Source: Tethya wilhelma (Eukaryota; Porifera; Demospongiae; Tethyida; Tethyidae). From it: a stretch of DNA of 64,000 nt. The stretch spans positions 6,973,629 through 7,037,628 of the forward strand of contig CAXIPT010000001.1 of the NCBI GenBank assembly GCA_964030475.1, written 5' to 3'. Positions 1 through 12,038 of the stretch are shown piece after piece. Position numbers and translations under genes: made by a program. The stretch's first letter is position 1. Each line of letters starts with the position of its first letter. The notes under the pieces are model-generated. The model ran no database searches. It was given only the letters and a program-made list of their open reading frames with translations, and was not told where the DNA came from.

Positions 1-571
1 TGTTGCACAAGGACACCTGGTCACAGTTTTATGCACATTTGAGTGTGATCGTTTCATCGATTGAAACATGTGTATTGGATATGTAATTTTTTTTCCCTTG
101 CTATATCAAACTCGCAAAAAAAAAAAAAACTGTCATAAAAACACAAAGAATAGATTTGTACGGTGAAGAATTAATTATGTGGGTTTTTTTCTTGTGTATA
201 TGTATCTACAGTTGTCCAGTCCATTGAAGAGAGAGGAGGTGAAAAAGAAGAAGATAAAGATGGCAGGTTTCAAGAAGCCCCCTGTGAGTCGACAGAAGGA
301 GAAGTAGCCATTCCTTCCCTGGAACCAGACCGAGACCAAGATGGCGATAGGTCTGTCTTGAACGATGAAAGCGAGATGGAATTGACTGTTGACCCACCAA
401 TGAGAATGAAGTCAAACATGCCTCCTGCTCCTCTTGCACAACCATCAGATTCAGTAACCTCTGCACCAGGTAGGGTGTATTGTAGTGTGCTGTGTGAGGT
501 GGTTTTTGAAGTATTTTAGATCAGAAAACAGAGTTGTAACTTTACTTGTGTACTTATTGTACGGAATTTAT

Positions 572-595
<24 letters not shown>
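1..595 (+). repeat. Duplicate of the 843-1470 segment (exon plus flanking introns)
   Basis: This stretch repeats the segment about 842 bp downstream. It covers the intron, the whole 258-bp exon (212-469 versus 1054-1311) and the start of the following intron, up to the (GT)n tract. Substitutions and small indels are scattered through both exon and intron. The copy ends in the microsatellite that contains a lone N at 606, which suggests two overlapping haplotype contigs placed in tandem. Confidence 0.8.
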
Positions 596-605
<10 letters not shown>

Positions 606-606
606 N

Positions 607-677
<71 letters not shown>

Positions 678-3600
678 TGCAAACCATACAGCTCTTCATG
701 TCGTTACAAGTTTCACAACCTCTCAACTGGAGAAGTTTCTTGGGACTACCCCTCTCAATCCATCACTAGTCCTGGTGAGCCAAATGAAAAGTCTTTACGT
801 GTCCTGCATATTTTGTGTGCCATTCAGAGAACAATTGATTACCAAGAGCTTTGTTGCAATGGATTCCTGGTCACGGTTTTATGCTCATTCGAGTGTAATC
901 TTTTCATGGACTGAAGCATGCATATTGGATATGTGAATTTTTCCCCTGCTATATCAAACTCACAAAAAATATATATATATCGTAAAAACACAAAGAATAG
1001 ATTTCTACGGTAAAAAATTGGTGATATGTGTTTTGGTGTGTTTGTATCCACAGTTGTCCAGTCCGTTGAAGAGAGAGGAGGTGAAAAAGAAGAAGATAAA
1101 GATGGCAAGCTTCAAGATGACCCCTGTGAGTCGACCGAAGGAGAAGTAGCCATTCCTTCACTGGAACCAGACCAAGACCAAGATGGCGATAGGTCTGTCT
1201 TGAACGATGAAAGCGAGATGGAATTGACTGTTGACCCACCAATGAGAATGAAGTCAAACATGCCTCCTGCTCCTCTTGCACAACCATCAGATTCAGTAAC
1301 CTCTGCACCAGGTAGGGTGTATTGTAGTGTGCTGTGTGAGGTGTGTGTTTGGTTTTTGAATTATTTTAGTTCAGAAAACGAGGTTGTCACTTATGATTTT
1401 ACTTATTGTACAGAAGTTTCCAGATTTATGTAAGTACGTGCAGTGTATGAATTTATTGATGTGTGTGTGTATGTGTAGAGCCCAGTCCTCAGCAATATAA
1501 AAGTCCTACGTTGGAGTTTCTCACCTCATCTCAAGAAGGCCCACCTCTTCCGAAACCTTATCGAGTGAGTACACCTTCCTTCGTTTGCGTTTTTTTTAAT
1601 TTTGCAAATAATTTTGTGTGTGCTTAACAAAAAAAATTGTAAAATTTGCTGTGTTGCTAAAAATTTTATCACTGTATATGCTGTATATACGCACATTCTT
1701 TCCGTTGCCATAGCGACATGAGGAGAAACCTCCCCCAGAGCCCATGGTGCCGTGGGATCTGTCCCCCAGCCAGGTGCGACAGAAACTCACTCAACCCAAA
1801 GGAGTGAGACTGCCACGCCCACAGCCACCGGCACCATCGAAAACAAGTTCTACTGATGATAACTCTGCTTCCACTTCTTTCACTACCACCAGTGGTACTG
1901 CTCACACACCTAGCGCTCCTGAAACGGTTGTTTCGACAGGGTCTGGTGATCAGGAGTTTATTTCTGAGTTTCCACCAAGAGAGCATCAGCAGTTGTCTTC
2001 TCCACCATCACAACCTGTTGCTATTGCTACTAAACCTTCGCAGCCAACATCATTGAAAAAAGATACTGTTACTTTGCACGAAAAGCCAATTCGTGAAGAG
2101 CAAGTTGGTCGGGAATACAATGTTGATGCCACCACTGTTAGCTCAATGACTCAAGAAATTTCTAGCAACTTGTCGGCTATTTCTAGTGAAGTTATTTCTC
2201 CAAGAGTGTCGAGTCTTCCTAAAGAACGCGATCCAGTTTCGTTCGGCTTCGAACCAAAGCCCATTCAACCACCACCAACAAAGACCGGACCACACCCTGC
2301 TACTCCAGCTGTCGACAGTGGTGCAGGATCGCTGAGAAGTCCTCTGATTGATAGTACGATGGCTCAACAAGATGCCATTTTATCTCCCCCTCCCGTGCAG
2401 CTACCCACCGGCGAGCTGCTTTTTAGTCGCGATCCTCGAATTGCCAAACGTCAGAGGAAGCAACTGGAACAGACTCAGAATCAGGTCGCAGCTGAAAGGA
2501 GTGCGAGTGTCGGCAGTGAAGGGAGTGGCTTGGTTGAGGTCAAAGGTCAGGAGGAATTTGATGAAAACGAGGCACGTGTACGCGAGAGGCTCTTGAGACG
2601 AAAGAAATATCGCGTCCGTAAGTCGGACCAGGGCCTCGAGCGATCAAACAGCACCGAATCTCGGGAAGAAGAGGATGCCTATTTGAACCAACAGCAACGG
2701 CAGTCTTTGACAGCCTACCCTGGATCTATCGATCAAGATGATGCAGAAATGCACCAAGAATCCACCATTGCTCCTCTCAGTTCGGGCGGTGGTGATTCCT
2801 TGCTGGAATCGTCCCAATTTCTCCCTCGAGATGATGACACCGTTGAGCAGTCAACGGGCGAAGTGGACCGAAGTGCTACTGTAGAATTGCCATCTGCTCC
2901 CCCCGAGCGCCCCCATCTGCCGCCGTCCGAAGAGAGTATGATTGAAGAGAGAGCTCCAGCGATGTCTCAACAACTTTCAGAGTCGAGGGTGGAACCAGAG
3001 ACGGGAGAGAAGGAGAGCTTGTTGGAAAGTGGTGAAGGTGTTCAAGCTGCTGCAGATGAACAGGTATGTACAGTACAGTACATGAAAGTTCAAAATTATC
3101 TAGTCTTTACAAACAATATTCCAAACCTTAAGCAACCCTCCCAATAAATGCCTGCTCAGGCAAAAATGCTAAAGAAAGACAGATCGAGCCACTTGCAGTT
3201 GAGTTAGTGACATACGCAGTATGTCTGCAGTAATGTGCATATTATGACTTCTCTGTGGTTTTTCTATGTACTTTTCTGTACATTTCGTTCAAATTTTCTT
3301 TCATAATTTCTTCGCTTTCTCCAATCAAGTTGAAATGCACACATTAGTGTATCATACACAACTAGTCACTGCTGCAATGTCCGAGTGGCTTGGTCTTTTG
3401 CCAACAATAAGAGAGACTTACTCACCTGAGCAGCCATTGATCATAATCCTTCCGTTCTCTGTCCTGCAGCACGGAGGTGGTGGGGAGCAGCCAATGTCAG
3501 TGGAACAGCCCAACGAGTCACGTCAAGAAGAAATTGTTTCAGAGAAAGTTTGTGTGAGCCAAAGCAGCACTGATGGTGGAGGCAAAGGTGAAGTAGCAAT

Positions 3601-6048
3601 GGTTGACCAGTCACCTACTAAAACTGACAATGGTATGACAACCCATTGTTGAAGTGTTGACTTATTGTGTTGATGATCCTTACCATATGTTTGCCACCAT
3701 CATGTAGTGACTACTGAAGTCAAGGATGGGAGCACAACATTGGATGATGAGTCATCAACAGTTCCCTCAGAGACAACCATGGCAACGCCCTCCTCTTACA
3801 AGAGGCAGGAAGACACTAAAGCAGAAAGATATGACAGGTTAGTTCTCAAACACACAGCTATAGCTACTGCTTGGATATTGCTAGCTATAGTACCAATAAT
3901 CTTGCTATCCTCACACATACACACACACACACACACCTCGCCTTGCAGTGACCACTCTGACGATCGTCGCTCTCGTTCCCACCGTTCTTCAAGGAGAAGA
4001 CACTCCCCCTCCCGATCCCCTACCCCTGACTCCACCTCTCGCTACAGGTCCTCTGGCAGCGGACGGAGGTCATCGTCACGAAGGAAGAGAGATGATTATT
4101 CTGACCATGAGAGAGACAGGTACTGCGACTATTGTCTTGTGTGTGTGGGTGTGTGGGTGTGTGGGTGTGTGTGTGGTGTGGGGAGGTGGGTAGGGGTACT
4201 TACGATTGATAATGAAGTGCTTTTGTAGTTTTTTTGAGAATTTTTTTCTTAAATGTAAATTTTCACTTCTTATTCTACAGTCACGCCATGTGTGTGTTTG
4301 GTATGCTGTAACTTTGTTCCCAGGCTTTCTGCAGGCTACTATTATTGATTTATTGTGCTAGCAATCTTTACCATTTTCTTTTTAAAAATAAAAACTTCTC
4401 CGGTAAAGATTGTTAGTTCAATTTTTGAGCAATAGCAGCTAGCACACAGAGAGCCTGGGTACGAGGCTATCCTATGCTACATATAATACAATATAGTACA
4501 ATTTTTTTTCGTAAAATTAAATTTATTAACTTATTGTGTCCCTCGGCACCACAGGTACGGTGACGACTACTCAAGCCGAGGGAGCAGTTCTTCTCGTAGG
4601 CGGAGTCACAAGGACCATCGTAGCCGTCGTGACCGCACCCCAAGCTCTGGGGATTCAGACGACTACTACCACCGCTCCAGCCGAAGGTCCTCTCGTCGCC
4701 ATCGTCACGGCGACTATAGTGACTCGGAGGACGAGGATTACGACCGTCACGGCCGTTCTTCCTCCAAGAAGAGAGAAAGCTCTCGACGCTCGAGCTCTTC
4801 AAAGTACGGAAGTAGCAGCAGTAGCAGCAAGCACCGACGCCATCGGCACTCCCGCTCGAGGTCGCGCTCCAGCGAACGTGAGGAACGGGATCACTCGTCC
4901 AAGAGCCGACACAAGAAGAAAGACAAGAAGAAGAAGAAACGACATAAGAGTCCCTCGTCGAAGAATGGCTCCAGCGACGAAGGCAAGTCTTCTAACAAAC
5001 CTCCTCCGAACGTCTTGGTGGGGAAGGTCGGTAAAGTTAGTTCCGTGCGTACGCTTGGACAAGAGAAGAAAGCAGAAGAAATTGAAGAGAGTAAAAACAA
5101 ACCTTCATCTACTACTCAAGGAAATGCTTCTTCTACCAATGCCAACACAACTAGCGTTACTTCCGGTGTAAGCACTTCTACCCAGCAGCAGCAACAGACT
5201 CAGCCTCAACAGATGAGTGCTACGTTTTATCAACAACCTTCTACGGGACAAGTCCCTTATTATCCGATGTCTAGCAGTGGTCCTGCTTCAACGTCCTACC
5301 CCATGTACCCGTATGCCACTGATCCTTATCAGCAACAGCAAGCTGGATGGCAGAACTGGGGAGGCGGCGAGGCACAGCAAGGTGTCCAAGCGGGAGTCCA
5401 TCAGCAGCAGCCACAGTATGGTACTGGTGCTGGTGTTAGTGGTGGTTATGAAGTATCACAGCAACAGGCCCAGGTGTATGGTGAGGGGCAAGGTGGCAAA
5501 CTAGCAGATGTTACTATGGCAACCGGTGAGAATATGTACATGTGCACACATGTAGTGATCATTTCTTACATATGTTATTACACTGTTACCTAGGGGATAG
5601 CAAAGTCTTACCAGAGTGGTATACTACTCTAGTCCGTATAAAAACAGATAGAGTATTTACAAGGCAGTGGTGAGCCTTCAGGTAACAGTGTATATAAGAC
5701 AGTACCCTGGCTGGTATATAACTGCAGGATACTTTCATTACATTTTATAGTTATATCGTACTGGATGTGCAGCTCAGAAATTTGTACCACGAATTTTTAG
5801 TCTGTCTGAAAGGAATTTTGCCTATTGTACATGTACATCCATGGTTTATTGGCTAGCTGCATGGCTGGCAAGGATTGTTCAAATATAGTAGTGTTGACTA
5901 GCTTTCTCAAACTTTGGTCGCTGCATTACGATAAATTACTGATTGTGTAAGCTAGGCGCTTTCTGTTGAAGTTTTTCCCATCTGCTGTTATCAAAACCTC
6001 CAAAAGTTTACGTTATGAGTTTGTGGTCATTGTTCCCAAATAGTTTGT

Positions 6049-6122
<74 letters not shown>

Positions 6123-7771
6123 CGTGCGTGCGTGTGTGTTTGTGTGTGTATGTACATATCTACACATCTTCCTTAGTCTATACATACATTCTCTGTACCA
6201 TAATGTCATCCCATTAACTCTCACATGTACTCTTGTACCCTAGCCAATGTGTATCACAACACATTAATTTTCTCGCTCTCTTCAGACTAATAATTTAATT
6301 GCTGTGCTATTTCCATAGAGACACTGTTAGTACAAATAGCATTCCGATCATACTCCCTTGATTCTAGCCATCTCTATAAATGGACTGATGGTTGCAAAAC
6401 TCTCAAGACATTAAAACCTCACGTACAAACTAGTAAAACACATTCGCGTATATATTACAGGTCTATCTACATGTACGTAGATAAATGAAAGATCATTTCA
6501 GAGATTGTGATTCACAAAAATCTTACTTTAAATTCATTCTAAAGGGCAAAGGTTGCTAACATTAACTTTTTCATTCATTGAAAACTCTTGTACCATATAG
6601 CAGGTAAATTTGGCAAATTAGTATTTTAGCATGATTGGTGATTTAATTCTGCACGCTGCATTGTTTATATATGTGCGTGCATGCTTATAAAACTTGTTTG
6701 GCGATTTTTAATTTGGCAATTTTTGGAATAATTTGCCAATTTGCCAAATTTACCCACTATGCAATAAATGATTATGTTAATCATGATTTTTTTTTCCTGT
6801 CTTTAAATGTAGATGCCACTGTGGACCAACCCCCCCAGCCCCCCGGGGACCACCCTCCCTCGGCCCCTCCTGCACAGTCGAGGGGGAGTGTTGAAATGGA
6901 CGTGGGACCGGGGGGAGCTGAAGGGGAAGAAGAAGAAGAGATTAATGAGTGTGAGATGGACATCGATGATGGCATGACTGAAGAGTCGACTGACAAAGGT
7001 ATGGCTGTGGCATTTTGTAAACCCTCTCAAAGCCTTTGTCTACATTCATCTGAGCTCTGGAAGTGTAATTCTCTGGTTTTGTTTGATGTAATGTAGCTGA
7101 ATACTTACAAATGTATTGCAAGATGCACAGAATTTGACTGCTAAAATTAATGGCAGTTTTGAATTTAATTCTGCACACATTATTGTTAAATCTGTTCATG
7201 GTTTTTAATTTGCCAATTTGAAAAATAATTTGCCTATTTGATTCTCGTCAAATTTACCCACTCTTGGTGCACTGAATATTTGCATATAATTGTAGTAGCT
7301 CCTATACTTGTGTGTCAATTTCACCAATGATTGCATGGCCATATAGCACTATAGTCTTGTACATTCTTGGCAATGCCAACAATGCTTATATCTCCCCCTA
7401 TTCCCACAATCACACACTTTTTAAGGAAAACATGCATACATGTACATACATACATACATACATACATACATACATACATACATACATACATACATACATA
7501 CATACATACATACATACCTACGTACCTACGTACGTGCTATCATCACAAACTAGTGATAGAATTGGTCGATCTATCCTTATGTAAAAGGCTATTGTTATTG
7601 TATGGCCTGACTATTTGCTAGCAGACATACTTGCCTGTTCAAAATTCTTCCCACTGTTGAATTGCTCCAAGTTTGATTCGACAGTTAAGGGAGTGGAATT
7701 TCTGTGTGCTGTTTTTGGTGAAGGATTTTTTTATTGGTTTGTTAATTTGGTATTATTTGTATTGCTCTTTG

Positions 7772-7810
<39 letters not shown>

Positions 7811-8775
7811 TACATTATTTACTTGTGGTTGCTATACTACCATTGTTCAACATCACCTCAACTGGACCCAGCCAAGGTGTCTACACTATAGGCTACATGT
7901 ATCTGTGTCTTTGTGTGTGTATGACTCTTCTCTACACTGTTGTAAGCAAATTTCCGTCTGCAACAGTTAAAGTTTTATCTACTGAGTTGTTTTTAATGAA
8001 TCGTGTTTTTTTTAACGCATTATCTTTCCAAGTGGAAGTATGTTTAAAAATTTTGGCAGTTTTTAATATATTTTTGGCAGATTGGCGGTTTTGGTAAGGA
8101 CTGCGAATATTAAACCTGCCAAACAGTCATTTTTTCGCAGCACATATGGAATATGTGTATTGCTATGTGCTCTACCACCAAAATACAGTATAATCCTTCA
8201 ATCATGAAATTTTTGACAATCAGCCAATTTTATTTGCTGCCAATATTTTGTGCTATACAGTGCAGCTATGACAGTGTGTACTTTGCTAGCATGTGTGTTA
8301 ATTGGATTCCTGTCATATGACTGTAATACATTGCAATAGAATGTGCACCAGCCAGCATGCCAACTCAGCAAAAGTGCACTCACACATTTCATACTTCCTC
8401 TTATGGCAGTGTGAGCTCACTGACTCAGAACATGTGTTGGACAGTACATGGATATGGTAATTGGCCGCAAAGACTTCCAAAATATGTGCACCTGTAAATG
8501 TTTTGACCACATAACAAAAGTAGCTGGAGCCTACCTAGCTTTATATTTATTTGTGAGGGCCAGAGCTTTAATATGATTACAATTATATGGTGGGTTAGCA
8601 ACTGGCTAACTCCTCTAATTTGATTAGGTAATTATGTCAACCGAGCTGACCTTACTCTAGCACATCTGTGTGTGTATGTGTGTGTGTATGTTTTCTCCTA
8701 CTCTTTGTTCCCACACTCTTTGTAAACTTTGACCCTCATACACACACTCGCAGTCGTATAGACATGATTTTGTAC

Positions 8776-8806
<31 letters not shown>

Positions 8807-9936
8807 ACACACACACACACATACACACACACACACACACACACGTAGACCCAGCTCCTACCGAAGCTACCCACCCATCTTCCACGGATCCTGTCACCAC
8901 TCAGCCTCAACAACCACCCATCTCTGACCCACAGCAACACCACTCCATAGCAACACCAGCTGTTGAGATACCTCTATCTCAGCCAATACAAGACAATGTC
9001 GTTAGCAACCCCTCCAATCAGGATCAATCAGCTTCAAAGCAATTACCTCCCACACACCAGTCACAACAACCACCTGTTGTAGCCAAACCTCAGGTTACTA
9101 CAAGTACTCCAGATGCCACGACCATCCCATCATTGGCCTCAAATGGCCAGCCATCTGAGAGTAACACTGCCATTAGCAACGATAATGGCACACACGCTGA
9201 AACAAATACACCACCTGCCACTCAAAGTGCTGATTCGGCAGTTTCCAAAGAGACCACACCCACTGAACCACGCCCACAGCAACCAGACAATGATGCCATT
9301 ACTATGACAACATCGTCAATTGCACCCCCTCCACCCGGTACGGTTGAAACAAGCGAAAAGACTGCTTCCGGCAAAGACACAAATCAACCCACATCTGCAT
9401 CCATCAGTGCCGATGCTTATACAGTTCCTTCTGATGACGAAGACGCTTCTAATGCAACAAAGTCAAGCGATGGTGCTAAAACGAATAAAACCGGTTCTGC
9501 CCCTGCTTCTACGACCCAATCAAGCACTGTTAAGGACAGTGACGACGGTACTCGGACCCCTCCCCTTCCTGCCGGCTATCAAACCGGTCAAACCGGTACG
9601 CCTTACTATTCAGCTAGCACCACAGGGGCTACTACACCAGTATCGGGGTACGCCAGCTACGCAAGTTACAGTCAGCCTTCTTCTTACCCATATAACTATG
9701 CCCAGGGTGGATATGGGGATTACGCCCAAGCCTACAGTGCTTATGTGCAACAGGCTGCTGTGGCTGCTCAATATGGTGCTTATTCTGGTCAATATTATCC
9801 TGGATCTTACGGGATGTATGGCAGTCCGTACGCTTCAGCTGCTGCATATTATGGCAGTGGTGGGAGTGGCAGTGCTGGTGGTGGTGGTGGTGGCTATGGT
9901 GCTAGTCCGGGCTCCTCCTATCATGGCGGACAACAG

Positions 9937-9972
<36 letters not shown>

Positions 9973-11109
9973 GTGTGTATGGGGGGGAGGGAGGTGTTTA
10001 GTAGTGCTTAATAAAGATGTCTTAGGTTCATTGCTATTCTTGACTTAGTAAAAATAATATGAATGGTAATCTTTTGAGCAATGTAAATAGCAGATGGAAT
10101 ATAAGTCAGGATGGTTTGGATATAATTTGCTTAGCGCTTCCTAGTGACCATTTCCTCCTAAAAGTTTATCTAAGGTTTTATCTTTAAAGCTAGTTTCCTT
10201 ATGAGGTGCTCTTGTGTAGGGATTCCTAATGGTTTTTGTTTCTCTCTGAAACTACTATAAACTACTAACAGTAACTGTGTGTATGTGTTCTAGCCGGTAC
10301 ATATGTCACAAGTTTGATCAGGCGAGAGATATTCATCTTCCAAATCATGCTTATTTGATTTTCCATTTCGATACACTCAATCGCACAATCACAATTTCCA
10401 AAATTGAACTACAGTATGTATGAAGTTTCTGCATTTTGTGTTGAAAACTAGTTCTGGGATATAATTTGTACGGTCTAAGTACTGCATACAGCCACTTTTG
10501 GGGATACATTTACAAAGTTATTTTGTTACTTGCCAATGGTGCATGACTATCATGTATGTCAAGTTGCTCTGTTTCCTTGTTTTTGATAAGCTCTAGAGTA
10601 TTGTACAATCCCTTGTAGACTGACTGTGTGGAATACATGTCGGTTATCTGTCACATAACATATCTGTCCGTGTTGCAAACAGAAGACTACCTACAACCCT
10701 CTGCTTGTAATAAGAGTAGAAAATTGTAACTATGCATCTTTGTTGACTGGTAGACACAGGCACTACAACTTTAGAGTGGACTAGAATTGAAAATTATACT
10801 GTTTATATATATCTTTTTTTTTTTCCTGTAGGCTTATTCTGCCTCTCAAGCATCTTCTGTGTCCACACCTGAGTCTAAGGTAAGTGTGGTGTGAGTTTGA
10901 CCTGTGACCTTGTATGTGTGTAAACATTTTTATTGTAGCACATGTGCATGACGGTTCATCTCTCTCTCTCTCTCTCTCACTCTCTCTCTCTCTCTCTTTA
11001 GTCTACCCCCTCTGCTAAGAAGAGTGAGTTTGCTCTCTCTGGTAGCAAAGAGAAACAGATGAAGAACATGATGGAGAAGTGGTCCACCTTTAAAGAAGGC
11101 TCACAATGA
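212..11109 (+). CDS. SR-rich WW-domain nuclear protein, 5' partial (possibly FNBP4-like)
   Basis: A multi-exon gene whose start lies outside the window. From the WW exon onward the coding exons are 692-774, 1054-1311, 1479-1564, 1714-3063, 3470-3632, 3708-3837, 3949-4119, 4555-5525, 6813-6998, 8849-9936, 10832-10879 and 11002-11109. All have GT-AG borders and the phases close to give about 1,546 residues. In order the protein has a half WW motif (YKFHNLSTGEVSWDYP), an acidic Ser/Pro-rich middle, an RS/SR-rich stretch (exons 3949-5525) with a Lys run, Gln/Tyr/Pro-rich tracts, an acidic GEEEEEINECEMDIDDG segment, a Thr/Pro/Ser-rich region and a Tyr/Gly/Ser/Ala prion-like tract, ending KNMMEKWSTFKEGSQ. 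The SR and WW content suggests a role in nuclear RNA processing. FNBP4 is a possible relative (WW, acidic patch, short C-terminal Trp motif), but this assignment is weak. A second copy of exon 1054-1311 lies at 212-469 and is not phase-compatible with the WW exon. Confidence 0.6.
576..677 (+). repeat. (GT)n microsatellite with a single N at 606
   Basis: A near-pure GT dinucleotide run directly upstream of the WW exon acceptor. It is interrupted by one N that looks like a contig join. Confidence 0.95.
4314..4468. mobile_element. Miniature inverted-repeat element, 'agcctcg...ccag' family
   Basis: An intronic hairpin. The outer left end (ttcccaggctttctgc) pairs with the right end (gagagcctgggtacg). 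An inner pair, ctagcaatctttacc and ggtaaagattgttag, also matches. The right edge reads cgaggcta, the same terminal motif as the elements near 20.4, 43.5 and 56.7 kb. It has no coding capacity, so it would be a non-autonomous MITE. Confidence 0.6.
6051..6123 (+). repeat. (GT)n(GA)n compound microsatellite
   Basis: A GT run passes directly into a GA run within a 1.3-kb intron of the SR/WW gene. Confidence 0.95.
6594..6762. mobile_element. MITE with 'ggtaaatttggcaaatt' terminal inverted repeats
   Basis: The left end catatagcaggtaaatttgg is matched in inverse by tgccaaatttacccactatg at the right end, giving inverted termini of about 25 bp around an AT-rich interior. A related copy lies in opposite orientation at about 15007-15160, and a partial copy at about 7199-7265. 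The element is intronic. Confidence 0.7.
7199..7265. mobile_element. Partial copy of the 'ggtaaatttggc' MITE
   Basis: It contains aatttgccaatttg and gtcaaatttacccactc, similar to the right half of the element at 6594-6762. No left terminus is recognisable. Confidence 0.5.
7439..7519 (+). repeat. (CATA)n tetranucleotide microsatellite
   Basis: About twenty units of CATA in an intron of the SR/WW gene. Every frame is open through it, which produces spurious ORFs. Confidence 0.95.
8281..8403. mobile_element. Decayed copy of the foldback element found at 51167-51319
   Basis: In reverse orientation this stretch follows the 51.2-kb element: gaagtat, gagtgcactttt, gctgagttggca, then ggtgcac, then a segment with gtcatatgacaggaat where the other has gtcacatgatcggaat. 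The arms no longer pair perfectly. Confidence 0.5.
8779..8846 (+). repeat. (CA)n microsatellite abutting a splice acceptor
   Basis: An interrupted CA run that ends directly in cgtag, the acceptor of the 1,088-bp exon starting at 8849. Confidence 0.9.
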
Positions 11110-12038
11110 CTTTGAAACTTGTCGACTACTATTCATTGAAACCATTATTATTATGTACACTACGCTATAGAATACACAGCTAACCCATTGTTCGTATTAT
11201 TATAGTATGGCTATTTGGGGAAATGGTACCATATTATTATACCTATACGTGTTAGTCTGATGACTGTTTTTGTACAAACGTGTACCTACTTTACCTGCTG
11301 ATTTGTTGTTTTTGTACAGCCGTGTAAACAATAACAAGTACTTGTTTTGATGGTGTGTGCCCATTAAGAATTTCACTACAATAACTGTTTACTGTTTACC
11401 TTAACTATCCAATTCACATGCACTTTCATTGAAGAGCTTGACTCATGCAAATTAGTATTGGTGCTCACCGGAAGTACAAATTATAACTAGCGCGTACATT
11501 TCATTTTTTTTACGCATTTTACGTGCATTAATTCTTGACGATCGCGCGCTAGTACATTGTACATGTCCGCGCACAAGTTGCAAAATTGCAGTATTTTCGG
11601 TGTCGTGTGTATTGAAAGGTCCCGGCTCTTTGAAGTCTCTATGAAGCTGCACTACTAGGCGTGTCACCAAATAATTCTCACAGGTACTTATTGTGTTGTT
11701 CAGTATAATAGTTGTCTATAGTAATATTCGTACTGTATCTTCGCTCGCCTATTTTGAAAGTTTTGGCCGCCGCGGTAAGTAAAAACTCGATTACTAGGAA
11801 TAGCCAAGTTTGCTGTACGTACAATCAATCGTGTATGCATATGCTGGCATGCACATGTATGCTATTAATTACTGTGATTCTGAGCTTGTATGACTACTAG
11901 CTACATGCTAGAAATTTGTTAAAATTGTTATTATTGTGTATGTAGCCGTCTTTTTATTTCATGCAGGTATTTATTGACGGCCGTTTTCATTTATTTATTT
12001 TATTTATTAATTTACGATAAATTGGAGACTGTTGAGTC
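11110..12038. other. Intergenic region between the SR/WW gene and the TMEM45-like gene
   Basis: This holds the 3' UTR of the SR/WW gene and the presumed promoter and 5' UTR of the TMEM45-like gene. A CG-bearing patch (gatcgcgcgctag) lies near 11540 and an AT-rich tract lies just before the ATG at 12039. I see no further gene. Confidence 0.5.

Noticed and set aside
546..936. ORFs of 63-122 residues through the GT repeat (Cys-Val repeats)
   Set aside because: They are translations of a dinucleotide microsatellite; only the spliced WW exon at 692-774 is supported.
1714..3063. SETD2-like identity for the WW/SR protein
   Set aside because: No SET or SRI domain is visible, and the WW motif precedes rather than follows the charged regions.
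7441..7515. CRISPR-like or satellite array
   Set aside because: It is a simple tetranucleotide repeat without spacers; no CRISPR array is present, as expected for an animal genome.
7312..7621. Tyr-Ile-His-Thr repeat ORFs on both strands
   Set aside because: They are produced by the (CATA)n tetranucleotide tract, which has no stops in any frame.
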